Assembly: GCF_019468465.1 (NCBI RefSeq)
Contig: NZ_CP080519.1
Location: 372,001-436,000 of the forward strand
DNA from: Amycolatopsis sp. DSM 110486
GTDB taxonomy: Bacteria > Actinomycetota > Actinomycetes > Mycobacteriales > Pseudonocardiaceae
Direction: 5' to 3'
Length of the DNA stretch: 64,000 nucleotides
The stretch's first letter is position 1; the number at the start of each line of letters is the position of its first letter. The notes below the pieces were generated by a model. The model made no database searches. It was not told where the DNA came from and saw only the letters and a list, made by a program, of their open reading frames with translations. This document shows, one piece after another, positions 35,000 through 43,563 of this stretch. The translations under genes were made by a program, and so were the position numbers.

Positions 35000-35926
35000 A
35001 TGACCAGCACCCTCGCCCCGGCCCACTGGACCCCCGACCGGATCGGCGACCTGCGCGACCGTGTCGCGCTCGTGACCGGCGGCAACAGCGGCATCGGCCT
35101 CGAGACCGCCCGCGTGCTGACCCGCCACGGCGCTCGCGTCCTCCTGGCCGGCCGCAGCCAGGAGAAGCTCGACGAAGCCGTCGCCACCCTGCGCAACGAC
35201 CAGCCCACCGCGCGGCTGGACACCGTCGTGCTGGACCTGGGCTCGCTGGCCTCGATCGCGGAGACGTCCGGGCGGCTGGCGGCCACCGAGACGATCGACC
35301 TGCTCTTCAACAACGCCGGCGTCATGAACGTGCCGCAGCGCCGCACGACCTCGGACGGGTTCGAGCTGACCGTCGGCACCAACCACCTCGGGCACTTCGC
35401 CCTCACCGCCGGACTGCTGCCCGCGCTGCGCCGCGCCGAGGCCGCGCGAGTGGTCACCGTCAGCGCGCTCGCCGCGACCTGGCGCTCCGGCCGGCTCGAC
35501 GACCTGATGAGCCTGCAGCGCTACGGCGGGATGAGCGCGTACGCGAAGTCCAAGCGCGCGAACGTCGTCTTCACCCAGGAGCTGTCCCGGCGGCTGGCCG
35601 GTACCGCCCTGCGCGCGGTGTCCGTGCACCCCGGCTCGGCCGTGACCAACCTGCAGCGCCACTCCGAAGGCGTGGTCTCCCTGGCGATGATCGCGTTGCT
35701 CCGCAACGTGGCCATGGGCTCCCCGGAGGGCGCGGCCTGGCCGTCGCTGTACGTCGCGACCAGCCCCGAAGTGATCAGCGGCGCCTTCTACGGCCCGGCC
35801 GGCCGCGACCAGACCTCCGGCACTCCGAAGCCGGTCAAGCTCCCCCGCGGCGCGGACGACCCGGCCGAAGGCGCCCGCCTCTGGGCCGAAAGCGAACGCC
35901 TCACCGGCGTCACCTTCGCCCTCTGA
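35000..35926 (+). CDS. SDR-family oxidoreductase
   Basis: A 308-residue SDR of the retinol dehydrogenase/protochlorophyllide reductase-like group: TGGNSGIGLETARVL (cofactor), LFNNAGVM, catalytic Ser in VVTVSALAA and YAKSKRANVVF. The ATG at 35000 has GGAGG upstream. Two AATGAA-TTCATT palindromes precede it, and the next gene follows after 22 bases, so the SDR and the hydrolase-SnoaL fusion form an operon under the TetR at 37342. Confidence 0.92.
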   Translation: MTSTLAPAHWTPDRIGDLRDRVALVTGGNSGIGLETARVLTRHGARVLLAGRSQEKLDEAVATLRNDQPTARLDTVVLDLGSLASIAETSGRLAATETIDLLFNNAGVMNVPQRRTTSDGFELTVGTNHLGHFALTAGLLPALRRAEAARVVTVSALAATWRSGRLDDLMSLQRYGGMSAYAKSKRANVVFTQELSRRLAGTALRAVSVHPGSAVTNLQRHSEGVVSLAMIALLRNVAMGSPEGAAWPSLYVATSPEVISGAFYGPAGRDQTSGTPKPVKLPRGADDPAEGARLWAESERLTGVTFAL

Positions 35927-35948
35927 CCTCCCGAAAGGACCTGATCCC

Positions 35949-37337
35949 ATGGCCGACCCGACCTTCGACCTCCGCCTGCAGAACGTCGACCCCGCGCTCC
36001 TCGAGGCCCAGCGCGAGGTGAACGCCGTGCTCGCGAAGATGCCTCACCCGGACGTCCGAACCCCCGAAGGGCTCGCCGCCCTGCGCGCCGGCACCGCCCA
36101 CAACCCCGGTGTGACGGACCTGAGCCCCACCGAACGCCAGGTCGACGGCCCCGCCGGCCCGCTGCGGCTGCGCGTGTTCACGCCGCCCGAGCCACGCGCG
36201 GTCCTCTACCGCATCCACGGCGGCGGCTGGGCTGCCGGAGCACCGGAGGACGACGACCTCGTCAACGACCGCCTCTCGCGCGCGACCGGCGCGATCGTCA
36301 TCAGCCCGGAGTACCGGCTGGCGCCCGAGGCCACCGTCCCCGAGCAGATCGAGGAGACCGTCGCCGTCGCCCGCTGGCTCGCCCGGCACGCGGCCGCGGA
36401 GTTCGGCACCGGCCGGCTGCTGATCGGCGGCATCTCCGCCGGCGCGCACCTCGCCGCGGCGACGCTGCTGGCCCTGCGCGACGCCGGTGACCCCGCGTTC
36501 GGCGCGTTCGCGGGCGCGTACCTCGACTGCGGCATCTACGACCTGGGCCTGTCCCCCAGCGCCGCCGCGGCCACCGAAGACAGCCTCGTGCTCACCCGGT
36601 CCTGGATCGACGGCCTGCCCGACCTCGCCCTCCCCCACCACACGCCGGAGCAACGGCGCGCCCCGCAGCTGTCCCCGGCGCTGGCCGACCTCACCGGTTT
36701 CCCGCCCACCCTGCTGACCGTCGGCGACCTCGACCCACTGCGCGACGACGCGATCCTGCTCGCCGCCCGCCTGCGTCTCGCCGGCTGCGACGCGCGGCTG
36801 GAGATCTGGCCCGAAGCCCCGCACGCGTTCACCAACATGGCCACCCCGCTCGGAAACGTCGCCCTCGACAGCGCCATCGCGTGGATCAACGACCTCCTCG
36901 AGCCACCGCGCACGGCGCCCGACCCCGCGGCCCTCGTGCACCGGTTCGTCACCGAGGTCGTCAACGGCGGCGACCTCGACGTCGTCGACGAGCTCTGGCA
37001 CGACGACCTCGCGTGGCACGCCGGCAGCGCCGGCGACCTCCATGGCCTAGAGGCCTACGAGGCGTCCCTGCGTGCCGCGATCGGTGGTGCCTTCACCGGC
37101 ATGCACCTGACCGTGCACGACACCCATGTCGACGGCGGCACGGTCGTGCTCCGGTTCACCAACAGCGGCACCCACACCGGGCCGTTCCTCGGTGTCTCCG
37201 CCACCGGCCGTCACGCGAGCTGGTTCGGCATCGGCATTTACACCGTGCGGGCGCGCAAGATCGCCGAGGCGTGGTTCGGCGAGGACATGCTCGGCCTGCT
37301 GCGGCAGCTCAGCGAGAATGAACATTCATTAGGATGA
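35949..37337 (+). CDS. HSL-type alpha/beta hydrolase fused to a SnoaL-like domain
   Basis: A 462-residue two-domain protein. Residues 1-315 are a hormone-sensitive-lipase type esterase: YRIHGGGWAAGAP oxyanion hole, Ser in GGISAGAHLAA, Asp in TVGDLDPLRDD and His in EAPHAFTNM. Residues about 325-455 are a SnoaL/NTF2-like domain (VVNGGDLDVVDELWHDDLAW, FTNSGTHTGPFLGVSATGRH). The junction is a short linker EPPRTAPDPAAL without a frame change. The fusion suggests sequential steps on one substrate. The last codons overlap the operator of the TetR that follows four bases later. Confidence 0.88.
   Translation: MADPTFDLRLQNVDPALLEAQREVNAVLAKMPHPDVRTPEGLAALRAGTAHNPGVTDLSPTERQVDGPAGPLRLRVFTPPEPRAVLYRIHGGGWAAGAPEDDDLVNDRLSRATGAIVISPEYRLAPEATVPEQIEETVAVARWLARHAAAEFGTGRLLIGGISAGAHLAAATLLALRDAGDPAFGAFAGAYLDCGIYDLGLSPSAAAATEDSLVLTRSWIDGLPDLALPHHTPEQRRAPQLSPALADLTGFPPTLLTVGDLDPLRDDAILLAARLRLAGCDARLEIWPEAPHAFTNMATPLGNVALDSAIAWINDLLEPPRTAPDPAALVHRFVTEVVNGGDLDVVDELWHDDLAWHAGSAGDLHGLEAYEASLRAAIGGAFTGMHLTVHDTHVDGGTVVLRFTNSGTHTGPFLGVSATGRHASWFGIGIYTVRARKIAEAWFGEDMLGLLRQLSENEHSLG
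37317..37330. promoter_or_regulatory. AATGAA-TTCATT operator, copy 3
   Basis: AATGAACATTCATT, identical to copy 1, overlaps the last codons of the hydrolase-SnoaL gene and ends 11 bases before the TetR start. It probably serves autoregulation. Confidence 0.8.
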
Positions 37338-37341
37338 CGGC

Positions 37342-37902
37342 ATGGCACGGACCCGAGACCCCGAGAGCAAACGGCGGCAGCTGCTGGACGGCGCGCTCAC
37401 CGAGTTCGCCGAGCACGGCATCGGCGGCGCCCGCGTGGAGCGCATCGCCACCCGCGCCGGGGTCAGCGCCGGGCTCGTGTATTCCTTCTACGACGGCAAA
37501 GAAGGGCTGTACGAGGCGGTCTACGACGCCATCGTCGAGCAGGTCGTCTCCGGGATCCCCATCGACGCGGACGACCTGCCCGAATACGCGGGACAGCTCT
37601 ACGACGCGGGCCTGCGGTACCCGGACGTGATGCGCTTCATCACCTGGTACCAGCTCGAACGCGGCGGCGTCCGGCCCGTCGTCGCCGAGTCCATGACCGA
37701 CAAAACCGCGGCGATCGAGGACGCGCAGCGCCGCGGCACCGTGACCGCTCAGCGGACGCCCGGCGAGCTGCTCGCCCTCGTGCTGACCATCGCGAACATG
37801 TGGCAGAACCAGGGCGAAGACGTCCGCGACCTCGTCCCCGAACCCGAACGCCGCCGCCTCGTCACCGACACCGTCCGGCAGCTGGTGGACCCGGCACACT
37901 GA
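37342..37902 (+). CDS. TetR-family repressor of the SDR/hydrolase operon
   Basis: A 186-residue TetR regulator: LLDGALTEFAEHGIGGARVE and AGVSAGLVYSFYDGKEGLYE form the HTH; the C terminus is helical. The ATG at 37342 is directly after the third operator copy. Three identical-architecture palindromes (two before the SDR, one here) make it the likely repressor of the SDR, the hydrolase fusion and itself. The inducer may be a substrate of these enzymes. Confidence 0.92.
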   Translation: MARTRDPESKRRQLLDGALTEFAEHGIGGARVERIATRAGVSAGLVYSFYDGKEGLYEAVYDAIVEQVVSGIPIDADDLPEYAGQLYDAGLRYPDVMRFITWYQLERGGVRPVVAESMTDKTAAIEDAQRRGTVTAQRTPGELLALVLTIANMWQNQGEDVRDLVPEPERRRLVTDTVRQLVDPAH

Positions 37903-38080
37903 CGGCGGTCCGTCCGCTGTCCATCCCGCTGTCCATCCACTGTGGAGCGGAATCCGCGCCGCACACGGCCGTGACGGCACGCGGACACCGCTTCACCCGA
38001 ATCGGAGGAGCACCGCGGGCCCCGGACGTGATTCGGTGACGGCGATCGCCCGGGGGCGGGCACTGGACCGCGGAGGGCTC

Positions 38081-38527
38081 ATGACCGGAGACACGCAGCA
38101 CAGGGTCGTCGCGGGCAGGCTGTGGGCCGGCGGCGGCGCGACGGCACTGGTCGCGGCGCTGGCCGCCATCGTGGTGGTGCTCGTCGCGCGCGGGCTGTTC
38201 GACGTGCCCGTGCTGGCCCCGGAAGGCAAGGGCGCTTGGGGCGGTGTCGGCACGGTGGCCTACGCGGTCGGCGCCGCCGTCGTCGCCCTCGCGGCGACGG
38301 GACTGCTCCATCTGCTCTTGATCAGTACGCCACGCGCGAAGTCGTTCTTCGTCTCGATCATGCTGCTCGTCACCGCGATCGCCGTCGTCATCCCCCTGGG
38401 CCTCGACGCGGACCGCGGCGCTCGGATCGCGACGGCCGCCGGGAACCTCCTCATCGGTCTCGTGATCACGAGCACGCTGTCCGGCGTCGCCGGCGCGGCG
38501 GTCCGGGCGCGCCGGCCGGTGCGGTGA
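38081..38527 (+). CDS. DUF6069-like four-helix membrane protein
   Basis: A 148-residue membrane protein with four hydrophobic helices (GGGATALVAALAAIVVVLV, AVGAAVVALAATGLLHLLLI, FVSIMLLVTAIAVVIPLGL, GNLLIGLVITSTLSGVAG). Family resemblance is to DUF6069. The ATG at 38081 follows GGAGGG; the frame starting at 38036 is not supported. Function is unknown. Confidence 0.75.
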   Translation: MTGDTQHRVVAGRLWAGGGATALVAALAAIVVVLVARGLFDVPVLAPEGKGAWGGVGTVAYAVGAAVVALAATGLLHLLLISTPRAKSFFVSIMLLVTAIAVVIPLGLDADRGARIATAAGNLLIGLVITSTLSGVAGAAVRARRPVR

Positions 38528-38762
38528 GCTCCGCCCCGGGGCACCGGGGAACCGATCCCGGCGCCGGAATTCACCTCCCCCGGGTGATGTCGCGCGGGGC
38601 GGTCGATGGGAACGCTGCCGGTGACCGCGTACGGCAATTCTCGCGGCAGAACCCGCGTCCGGGGCAGGCCGGGGGGACACGGCCGGAAGCCGTTCGACCC
38701 TGGTAACCGATCCGTTGTGGACGGACCTCCCGGTCGTGCGGGTCTCGAGCATCGGAGGCGTG

Positions 38763-39170
38763 ATGGCACTGGCTCAATCGGACTACCCGTTCCTGGACGT
38801 GATCTGGACCATGCTGGTGTTCTTCGGCTGGGTGGTCTGGTTCTGGATGCTCATCGTGATCTTCGGCGACCTCTTCCACCGCTCGGACGTCTCCGGCTGG
38901 GGCAAGGCGGGCTGGACTGTGTTCGTCCTGGTGCTGCCGTTCGTCGGCGTGCTGATCTACCTCATCGCGCAGGGCAAGCACATGGGCGAACGCCGCCAGT
39001 CCGAGGTGGCGTCCAACCAGAAGCAGTTCGACGACTACGTCCGCTCGGTCGCCGGCAACGGCGACAAGGGCGCCGCCGGCCAGATCGCCGAAGCGAAGAA
39101 GCTTCTCGACACCGGCGCCATCAACGCGGAGGAGTACGAATCCCTGAAGGCCAAGGCACTCGCTCGGTGA
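38763..39170 (+). CDS. PLDc_N/SHOCT-domain membrane protein
   Basis: A 135-residue protein with two membrane helices (FLDVIWTMLVFFGWVVWFWM and WTVFVLVLPFVGVLIYLIA), as in PLDc_N leader domains, then a charged linker and a C-terminal SHOCT motif (IAEAKKLLDTGAINAEEYES LKAKAL pattern). SHOCT motifs mediate oligomerisation or membrane-associated interactions. GGAGGCGTG before the ATG at 38763 is the ribosome binding site. It is alone, with a terminator 15 bases after the stop. Confidence 0.82.
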   Translation: MALAQSDYPFLDVIWTMLVFFGWVVWFWMLIVIFGDLFHRSDVSGWGKAGWTVFVLVLPFVGVLIYLIAQGKHMGERRQSEVASNQKQFDDYVRSVAGNGDKGAAGQIAEAKKLLDTGAINAEEYESLKAKALAR

Positions 39171-39184
39171 GCGCGGGCCGGCCA

Positions 39185-39216
39185 GGCCCCGCCGGCAGGC
39201 CGAGGCCGGCGGGGCC
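39185..39216 (+). terminator. intrinsic terminator after the SHOCT gene
   Basis: GGCCCCGCCGGC at 39185-39196 pairs perfectly (12 bp) with GCCGGCGGGGCC at 39205-39216 around an 8-base loop. Confidence 0.7.
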
Positions 39217-39286
39217 GCTCCTGCTCTCCGCCGCGACCGGGTGACCGGGCGGGCCGGTTTCCGACAAGGCGCAGGCGGAGGTGGGC

Positions 39287-39787
39287 GTGGCCGAGCAGGT
39301 GGTTGACCGAAGCGCCGGGCGGCGCCGCGCGGCGGGCATCTACGGGGTGATCGTCACCGCGGCCATCCTGACCGCCGTGGGCGGACAGCTCTCCACCCTG
39401 TCGCTGGCCGTCGCGGTCGTGGTCACGCTGCTGATCTACTGGACGGCCGAGGAATACGCGGAGCTGCTGGGCGAGGAAGTCGAAGACGGCAAACTGCCGA
39501 GCCGGGCGCGGATCGCCGCGGAGCTGCGGGCCACGTGGCCCATGGTGACGGCCTCTTTCGGCCCGATCGCCGCGCTGCTGCTGGCCCGGTTCGCGGGCGC
39601 CTCCCCCGTCGCCGCGGCCAACACCGGACTGGCGGTGGCCGTGGTGGTCCTGACCTACCACGCGTGGTCCGCGGCGCGGGTGGCCCGGCTGCGCGGCGTG
39701 GCGCTGATCGTGACGACCTGCGCGGCGGGGCTGCTCGGCGTCGTCATGATCCTTTTGAAGAACCTGATTCTCGTCCATCTGCATTGA
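39287..39787 (+). CDS. four-helix membrane protein of unknown function
   Basis: A 166-residue membrane protein: helices at GIYGVIVTAAILTAVGG, LAVAVVVTLLIYWTA, a cytosolic charged stretch EEYAELLGEEVEDGKLPSR, and two or three C-terminal helices. No family is assigned with certainty. GGAGG five bases before the GTG at 39287 gives the start. The last 44 bases overlap the 3' end of the SulP gene on the other strand. Confidence 0.7.
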   Translation: MAEQVVDRSAGRRRAAGIYGVIVTAAILTAVGGQLSTLSLAVAVVVTLLIYWTAEEYAELLGEEVEDGKLPSRARIAAELRATWPMVTASFGPIAALLLARFAGASPVAAANTGLAVAVVVLTYHAWSAARVARLRGVALIVTTCAAGLLGVVMILLKNLILVHLH

Positions 39788-41480
39788 ACGGCACCCAGTC
39801 GGCGCCCGTCTCCTGACGGAACGCCGCCACGGCGGCGCCGACAGTGGGGTAGAAATGAGCGGGGTCCATGGTGCGGGTCAGCTCGTACCGGTCGATCTTG
39901 CGCCGCACCGGGTCCTTGACTTCGGCCATGACCAGGTGGATGCCGCGGGCGTTGAGCTCGTCGTCGAGTTCGCGAAGCATGTCGGCCGCGGTCGTGTCCA
40001 CATCGGTCACCGGCTCGGCGGCCACCAGAATCCAGCCGGGTGCGGGACTCGCCGAGGCCAGCCGGCGGATCTCGGCGCGGAAGGTCCTGGCGTTGGCGAA
40101 CATCAGCGGCGCGTCGAAGCGGAAGATCACCAAGCCCGGAAGCCGCAGTGCGTGCGGGTAGGACCGGACGTCGTGGAAGCCGCGCAGACCCTCGACCTGC
40201 CCGAGAATCGTGTGGTAGGGCAGCCACGCGTGCCGGAACACGTTCAGGATCGACAGTCCCACGGCGATCGCGATGCCGGGCAGCACGCCGAGCAGGGCGA
40301 CGCCGGCCAGCGCGGCGGCCGAGAGCAGGAACTCGGTCTTGCGCTGCCGCCACAGCCGCACCGTCCCGGGCACGTCGGACAGCGACAGCGCGGCGGTGAT
40401 GACGATCGCGGCCAGAACCGGCTGTGGCAGGTTCCGGAACAGGCCGGGCGCCGCCACGATCATCACCGTAATCAGCACGGCGCCGACGACCCCCGTCAGC
40501 TGGGTGCGCGCCCCTGCCTGCTGCGCGACCGCGGTCCGCGAGCCACTGGTGCTGACCGGAAACCCTTGGAAGAGCCCTGCCGCCAGGTTCGCCACCCCGA
40601 TGCCCGCCATCTCCTGGTTGCCGTGGACCTCTTGCCCGGTGCGGGCGGCGAAGGCCGAAGCCGTGGAGATCGTGTCCGCCAGCGACACCAAGGCGATGCC
40701 CACCGCGCCGGCGAACAGCGGCGCGAGATCGGCGAACCCCACGTGCGGGAGCGTCAGCGGAGGAAACCCGGCAGGAAGAACGCCGACCACCGGCACGCCG
40801 TGCTCGGCCAGGTCGAACACGGGGACCACGATGAGCGCGAGCACGACGACGACCAGGACCGCGGGGATTTTGCGCACCCAGCGCTGCAGCACCAAGATCA
40901 CCGCGAGCGCGCCGAGGCCCACCGCCGCGGCCGCGGCGACCACCTCGCCGCCCGCGATCGCCCGGGCCACCGCGCCGATTTCGGCGATGAGCCCCTCCCC
41001 GTCGACGCTGAACCCGCACAGCTTGGGCAGCTGGCCCACCACGATGGTCAGAGCCAGCCCGTTGAGATACCCGATCATCGTGGGCTTCGAGATGAGGTCG
41101 GCGATGAACCCGAGCTTCGCGACCGAGGCGACGATCATGATCACCGCGACCATGATCGCCAGCATCGACGCCAGCGCGACGGCCCGCGCCGGGTCGCCGT
41201 CCGCCGCCACGAGCGGCAGAATCGTCGCGGCGATCATCGGCCCGAGCGACGAGTCGGGTCCCAGCACGAGGATCCGCGACGGCCCGAACACCGCGTAACC
41301 CAGCAGGCACAGGATCGACGTGTACAGACCGGTGATCGCGGGCAACCCGGCGAGCTCCGCGTACGCCATGCCTTGCGGCACCAGGAGCGTCGTGAGGACG
41401 ACACCCGCCACCACGTCCTTGACCAGCCACTGGCGCCGGTAGGTCCGCACCACCCGCAGACCGGGGATCCACTGGACCAT
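39744..41480 (-). CDS. SulP/SLC26-family anion transporter with STAS domain
   Basis: A 578-residue SulP transporter. Residues about 1-420 hold 12 or so helices with family blocks VPQGMAYAELAGLPAITGLY, LVLGPDSSLGPMIAATILP and GFPVSTSGSRTAVAQQAGAR. Residues about 440-560 are the cytosolic STAS domain (VIFRFDAPLMFANARTFRAE, DTTAADMLRELDDEL). SulP members carry sulfate, bicarbonate or dicarboxylates. The ATG at 41480 begins MVQWIPGLRV, the typical start. It is not operonic with any sulfur gene here; sulfate or bicarbonate cannot be decided. Confidence 0.92.
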   Translation of the reverse strand: MVQWIPGLRVVRTYRRQWLVKDVVAGVVLTTLLVPQGMAYAELAGLPAITGLYTSILCLLGYAVFGPSRILVLGPDSSLGPMIAATILPLVAADGDPARAVALASMLAIMVAVIMIVASVAKLGFIADLISKPTMIGYLNGLALTIVVGQLPKLCGFSVDGEGLIAEIGAVARAIAGGEVVAAAAAVGLGALAVILVLQRWVRKIPAVLVVVVLALIVVPVFDLAEHGVPVVGVLPAGFPPLTLPHVGFADLAPLFAGAVGIALVSLADTISTASAFAARTGQEVHGNQEMAGIGVANLAAGLFQGFPVSTSGSRTAVAQQAGARTQLTGVVGAVLITVMIVAAPGLFRNLPQPVLAAIVITAALSLSDVPGTVRLWRQRKTEFLLSAAALAGVALLGVLPGIAIAVGLSILNVFRHAWLPYHTILGQVEGLRGFHDVRSYPHALRLPGLVIFRFDAPLMFANARTFRAEIRRLASASPAPGWILVAAEPVTDVDTTAADMLRELDDELNARGIHLVMAEVKDPVRRKIDRYELTRTMDPAHFYPTVGAAVAAFRQETGADWVPFNADGRESGSSKGS

Positions 41481-41609
41481 GGCGCCGATCCCTTCTGCCG
41501 ACAGCCGGTGCCTGCGATGGTAACCAAGCCACGGGTATCGGTCCTCGCCTCAGAAGGAGGAGCCAGTGCGCGGACTCCGTCCACTGTGGAGATCGTCCGC
41601 CGACGACGG

Positions 41610-41735
41610 TCAGTCCGTGACGCCGGCCGCGTCCAGCAGGGTTCCCGGGGTGGCGACGGCCAGGCCGCGCAGGTCGTCGGCGCGGCTGCTGGCCCCGTCG
41701 TAGAGAACGGCGAGCTGGCGGGTGAGAAAGTCGGG
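41610..41735 (-). pseudogene. 3' remnant of a TetR gene
   Basis: PDFLTRQLAVLYDGASSRAD through VATPGTLLDAAGVTD and a stop at 41610 match the end of TetR ligand domains (compare LLGRQLAVLFEGAMALS in the TetR at 17918). Nothing of the HTH part remains upstream. The stretch 41481-41794 otherwise holds no gene; the palindrome TCCACTGTGGA lies at 41580-41590. Confidence 0.55.
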
Positions 41736-41794
41736 TCGGTGGCGACGCCGGGATGGTCGGCGCCGCAACCGCTTGACCGGCGCGCACGTCGGAG

Positions 41795-42460
41795 TCACAC
41801 CGCGTGCCCGCAGTGGGGGCACGCCGGCTGAGCCGTCAAGCCGGGGGCCAGCACTTCGGCCGCCGACACGACGAGCAGGCCGTGCTCGGCGGCGAACGAC
41901 GCCAGTTCTTCCGGACCGGCCAGGTCACCCGCGTCCCGTTGCGACACGATGCCGCTGAGCACCGCGGCTTCCCGCTTGCCCGCGAGCCGCACCAGGGCGA
42001 GGGCGGCCTCGCCGCGCCCGGCGCGGTGCGGGGTGCTTTCGCGGGCCGTGCGGATGGGCACGACGTGGCCGGGCCGGGTGAAGTCGGCCGGAGTGGCGGC
42101 GGGATCGGCCAGCAGCCGGATGGTGCGGGCGCGGTCGGCCGCGGAGATGCCGGTCGTCCCGCCGGCACGGGCGTCGACCGTGACGGCGAAGGCTTCTCCT
42201 CCGCACGCCGGCGACCCGGGGTACATCAGCGGGAGCCCGAGGCGGTCGCAGTCCTCGTCCGGCAGGGCGACGCAGACGAACCCGTCGGTGTAGCGCACGG
42301 ACACCGACACCAGGTGCGGCGTGGCGTCCTGCGCCGCGAACACGAGGTCGCCGTGCGTGCCCGCCACCACCACCGGCCGGCCGGCCGCGATCGCGGCCGC
42401 GGCCTGCTCGACGCTCACCGTGTCGAACCGGCTGCCTGCTGAGGAAAGCTGCTGTGTCAT
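41795..42460 (-). CDS. RibB-like (DHBP synthase) protein with degenerate active site
   Basis: A 221-residue homologue of 3,4-dihydroxy-2-butanone 4-phosphate synthase: VSVRYTDGFVCVALPDEDCD, TTGISAADRARTIRLLADP and DFTRPGHVVPIR are clear. The acidic catalytic loop (normally DDExRENEGDL) is reduced to AGTHGDLVF, and the normal HTEA is GEAAL, so the Mg-binding acids and the His are lost. The C terminus adds CPHCGH, a zinc-knuckle-like motif. It is the last gene after two flavin reductases and divergent from a flavin monooxygenase. It is more likely a ribulose-phosphate-like or flavin-related accessory protein than a riboflavin enzyme (inference). GAAGGAAG precedes the ATG. Confidence 0.8.
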   Translation of the reverse strand: MTQQLSSAGSRFDTVSVEQAAAAIAAGRPVVVAGTHGDLVFAAQDATPHLVSVSVRYTDGFVCVALPDEDCDRLGLPLMYPGSPACGGEAFAVTVDARAGGTTGISAADRARTIRLLADPAATPADFTRPGHVVPIRTARESTPHRAGRGEAALALVRLAGKREAAVLSGIVSQRDAGDLAGPEELASFAAEHGLLVVSAAEVLAPGLTAQPACPHCGHAV

Positions 42461-42478
42461 TGTCGTCTTCCTTCGTGG

Positions 42479-42518
42479 GGTCCGGCGGTGGAGAGACGGC
42501 CCTCTCCACCGCCGGACC
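42479..42518 (-). terminator. 17-bp hairpin inside the flavin operon
   Basis: GGTCCGGCGGTGGAGAG at 42479-42495 pairs perfectly with CTCTCCACCGCCGGACC at 42502-42518 around ACGGCC. It lies between the flavin reductase stop (42527) and the RibB-like start (42460), so it may terminate or attenuate transcription or protect the upstream message. Confidence 0.7.
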
Positions 42519-42526
42519 CGGGTCGC

Positions 42527-43048
42527 TCAGCCGGCGGCGGGCCTCGAGGCGATGCGGTGGAAACCACCGCGGTAGAACAGCAGCGGCTCGGCGCCGTCCT
42601 GCGCGTCCGGCGAGCTCATCTCCAGCACCCGGCCGAGGACGAGGTGGTGGTCGCCCGCGTCGTGCTCGGCGTCGATCTCGCAGTCGAGCCACACGAGACT
42701 CCCGGCGAGGACGGGGTTCCCGGTCGCGGTTTCGGTGTGCGCGACCCCGCTCCACCTGTCGACGCCCTTGCGAGCGAACGCGGAGGCGACCTCCCGGTGG
42801 CCGTGGCCCAGCACGGATACGGCGAACCGGCCGACGTCCCGGATCAGCGGATACGTGCTCGAAGTCCGGGCGACGCCGATCAGGATCAGCGGCGGGTCCA
42901 GCGAAACGCTGTGGAACGACTGGCACGTGAACCCGAGACGCTGCCCGTCGTCCGCGGTCGCCCCGACCACCACGACACCGGAGGCGTAACGCCCCACGGC
43001 GTCGCGGTACGCGCGGGAATCACTGACGCTCGTCAACTGTCGCGTCAC
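42527..43048 (-). CDS. flavin reductase (HpaC/Flavin_Reduct family)
   Basis: A 173-residue flavin reductase-like FMN-binding split barrel: YRDAVGRYASGVVVVGA, FTCQSFHSVSLDPPLILIGV and the C-terminal GDHHLVLGRVLEM block. It supplies reduced flavin to two-component monooxygenases. The GTG at 43048 overlaps the stop of the FMN reductase (GTGA), so both are translationally coupled. Its partner is probably the divergent monooxygenase at 43825. Confidence 0.9.
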   Translation of the reverse strand: MTRQLTSVSDSRAYRDAVGRYASGVVVVGATADDGQRLGFTCQSFHSVSLDPPLILIGVARTSSTYPLIRDVGRFAVSVLGHGHREVASAFARKGVDRWSGVAHTETATGNPVLAGSLVWLDCEIDAEHDAGDHHLVLGRVLEMSSPDAQDGAEPLLFYRGGFHRIASRPAAG

Positions 43049-43563
43049 GGGATCCGCACCCCCTCGGCCAGGCGGGCGAGCTGCCCGATCGTGCGGGCGT
43101 AGCGCGCGGCCGCCTCGTCGGCGAGGGCGTCCAGCGCGTCCATCGACGAGGTCTCGAAGTACCACCCGGCTCCCGGAACCACGGCGCCGAGCTCGGTCAG
43201 CAGCGGGGCGAGGTGGCTGTCGACGCCCATCGAGTGGGCGGGGCTCCCCCCGGTCATCACGGGGATCGCCGTCACCCCGGCCAGCGCGCCCGCCGCGTAG
43301 CGGTCCAGGAATGCCTTGACCAACCCGGTGTAGGTGGCCTTGTAAGTCGGGCTCGCGATCACCACGAGATCACTGCCGGCGACGCGCTCGGTCAACGCCG
43401 ACATCACCTCCGACGGCCACGCGAAGATCTCGGCGGAATGGTCGGCGAGGTCGATGACCTGCCGATCCGCATCGTCCTTCACCAGCCGGTCGAGCAAGGC
43501 TTCGGCGACTTTCCTCGTCCGCGAAGCGGGCTTCGGATTTCCGACGACAATGGTGGTTTTCAT
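43045..43563 (-). CDS. NADPH-dependent FMN reductase (SsuE/MsuE-like)
   Basis: A 172-residue flavodoxin-fold reductase: VVGNPKPASRTRKVAEALLD (phosphate loop) and VIASPTYKATYTGLVKAFLD (FMN block), as in SsuE/MsuE. Such enzymes feed FMNH2 to monooxygenases that desulfonate or oxidise substrates. It is the first gene of the operon reading away from the LLM monooxygenase, with a second reductase immediately after; two reductases for one oxygenase is redundant and notable. Confidence 0.92.
   Translation of the reverse strand: MKTTIVVGNPKPASRTRKVAEALLDRLVKDDADRQVIDLADHSAEIFAWPSEVMSALTERVAGSDLVVIASPTYKATYTGLVKAFLDRYAAGALAGVTAIPVMTGGSPAHSMGVDSHLAPLLTELGAVVPGAGWYFETSSMDALDALADEAAARYARTIGQLARLAEGVRIP

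Noticed and set aside
42461..42526. Hairpin before the RibB-like gene as an FMN riboswitch
   Set aside because: The conserved FMN aptamer blocks are absent and the hairpin is a simple perfect stem.
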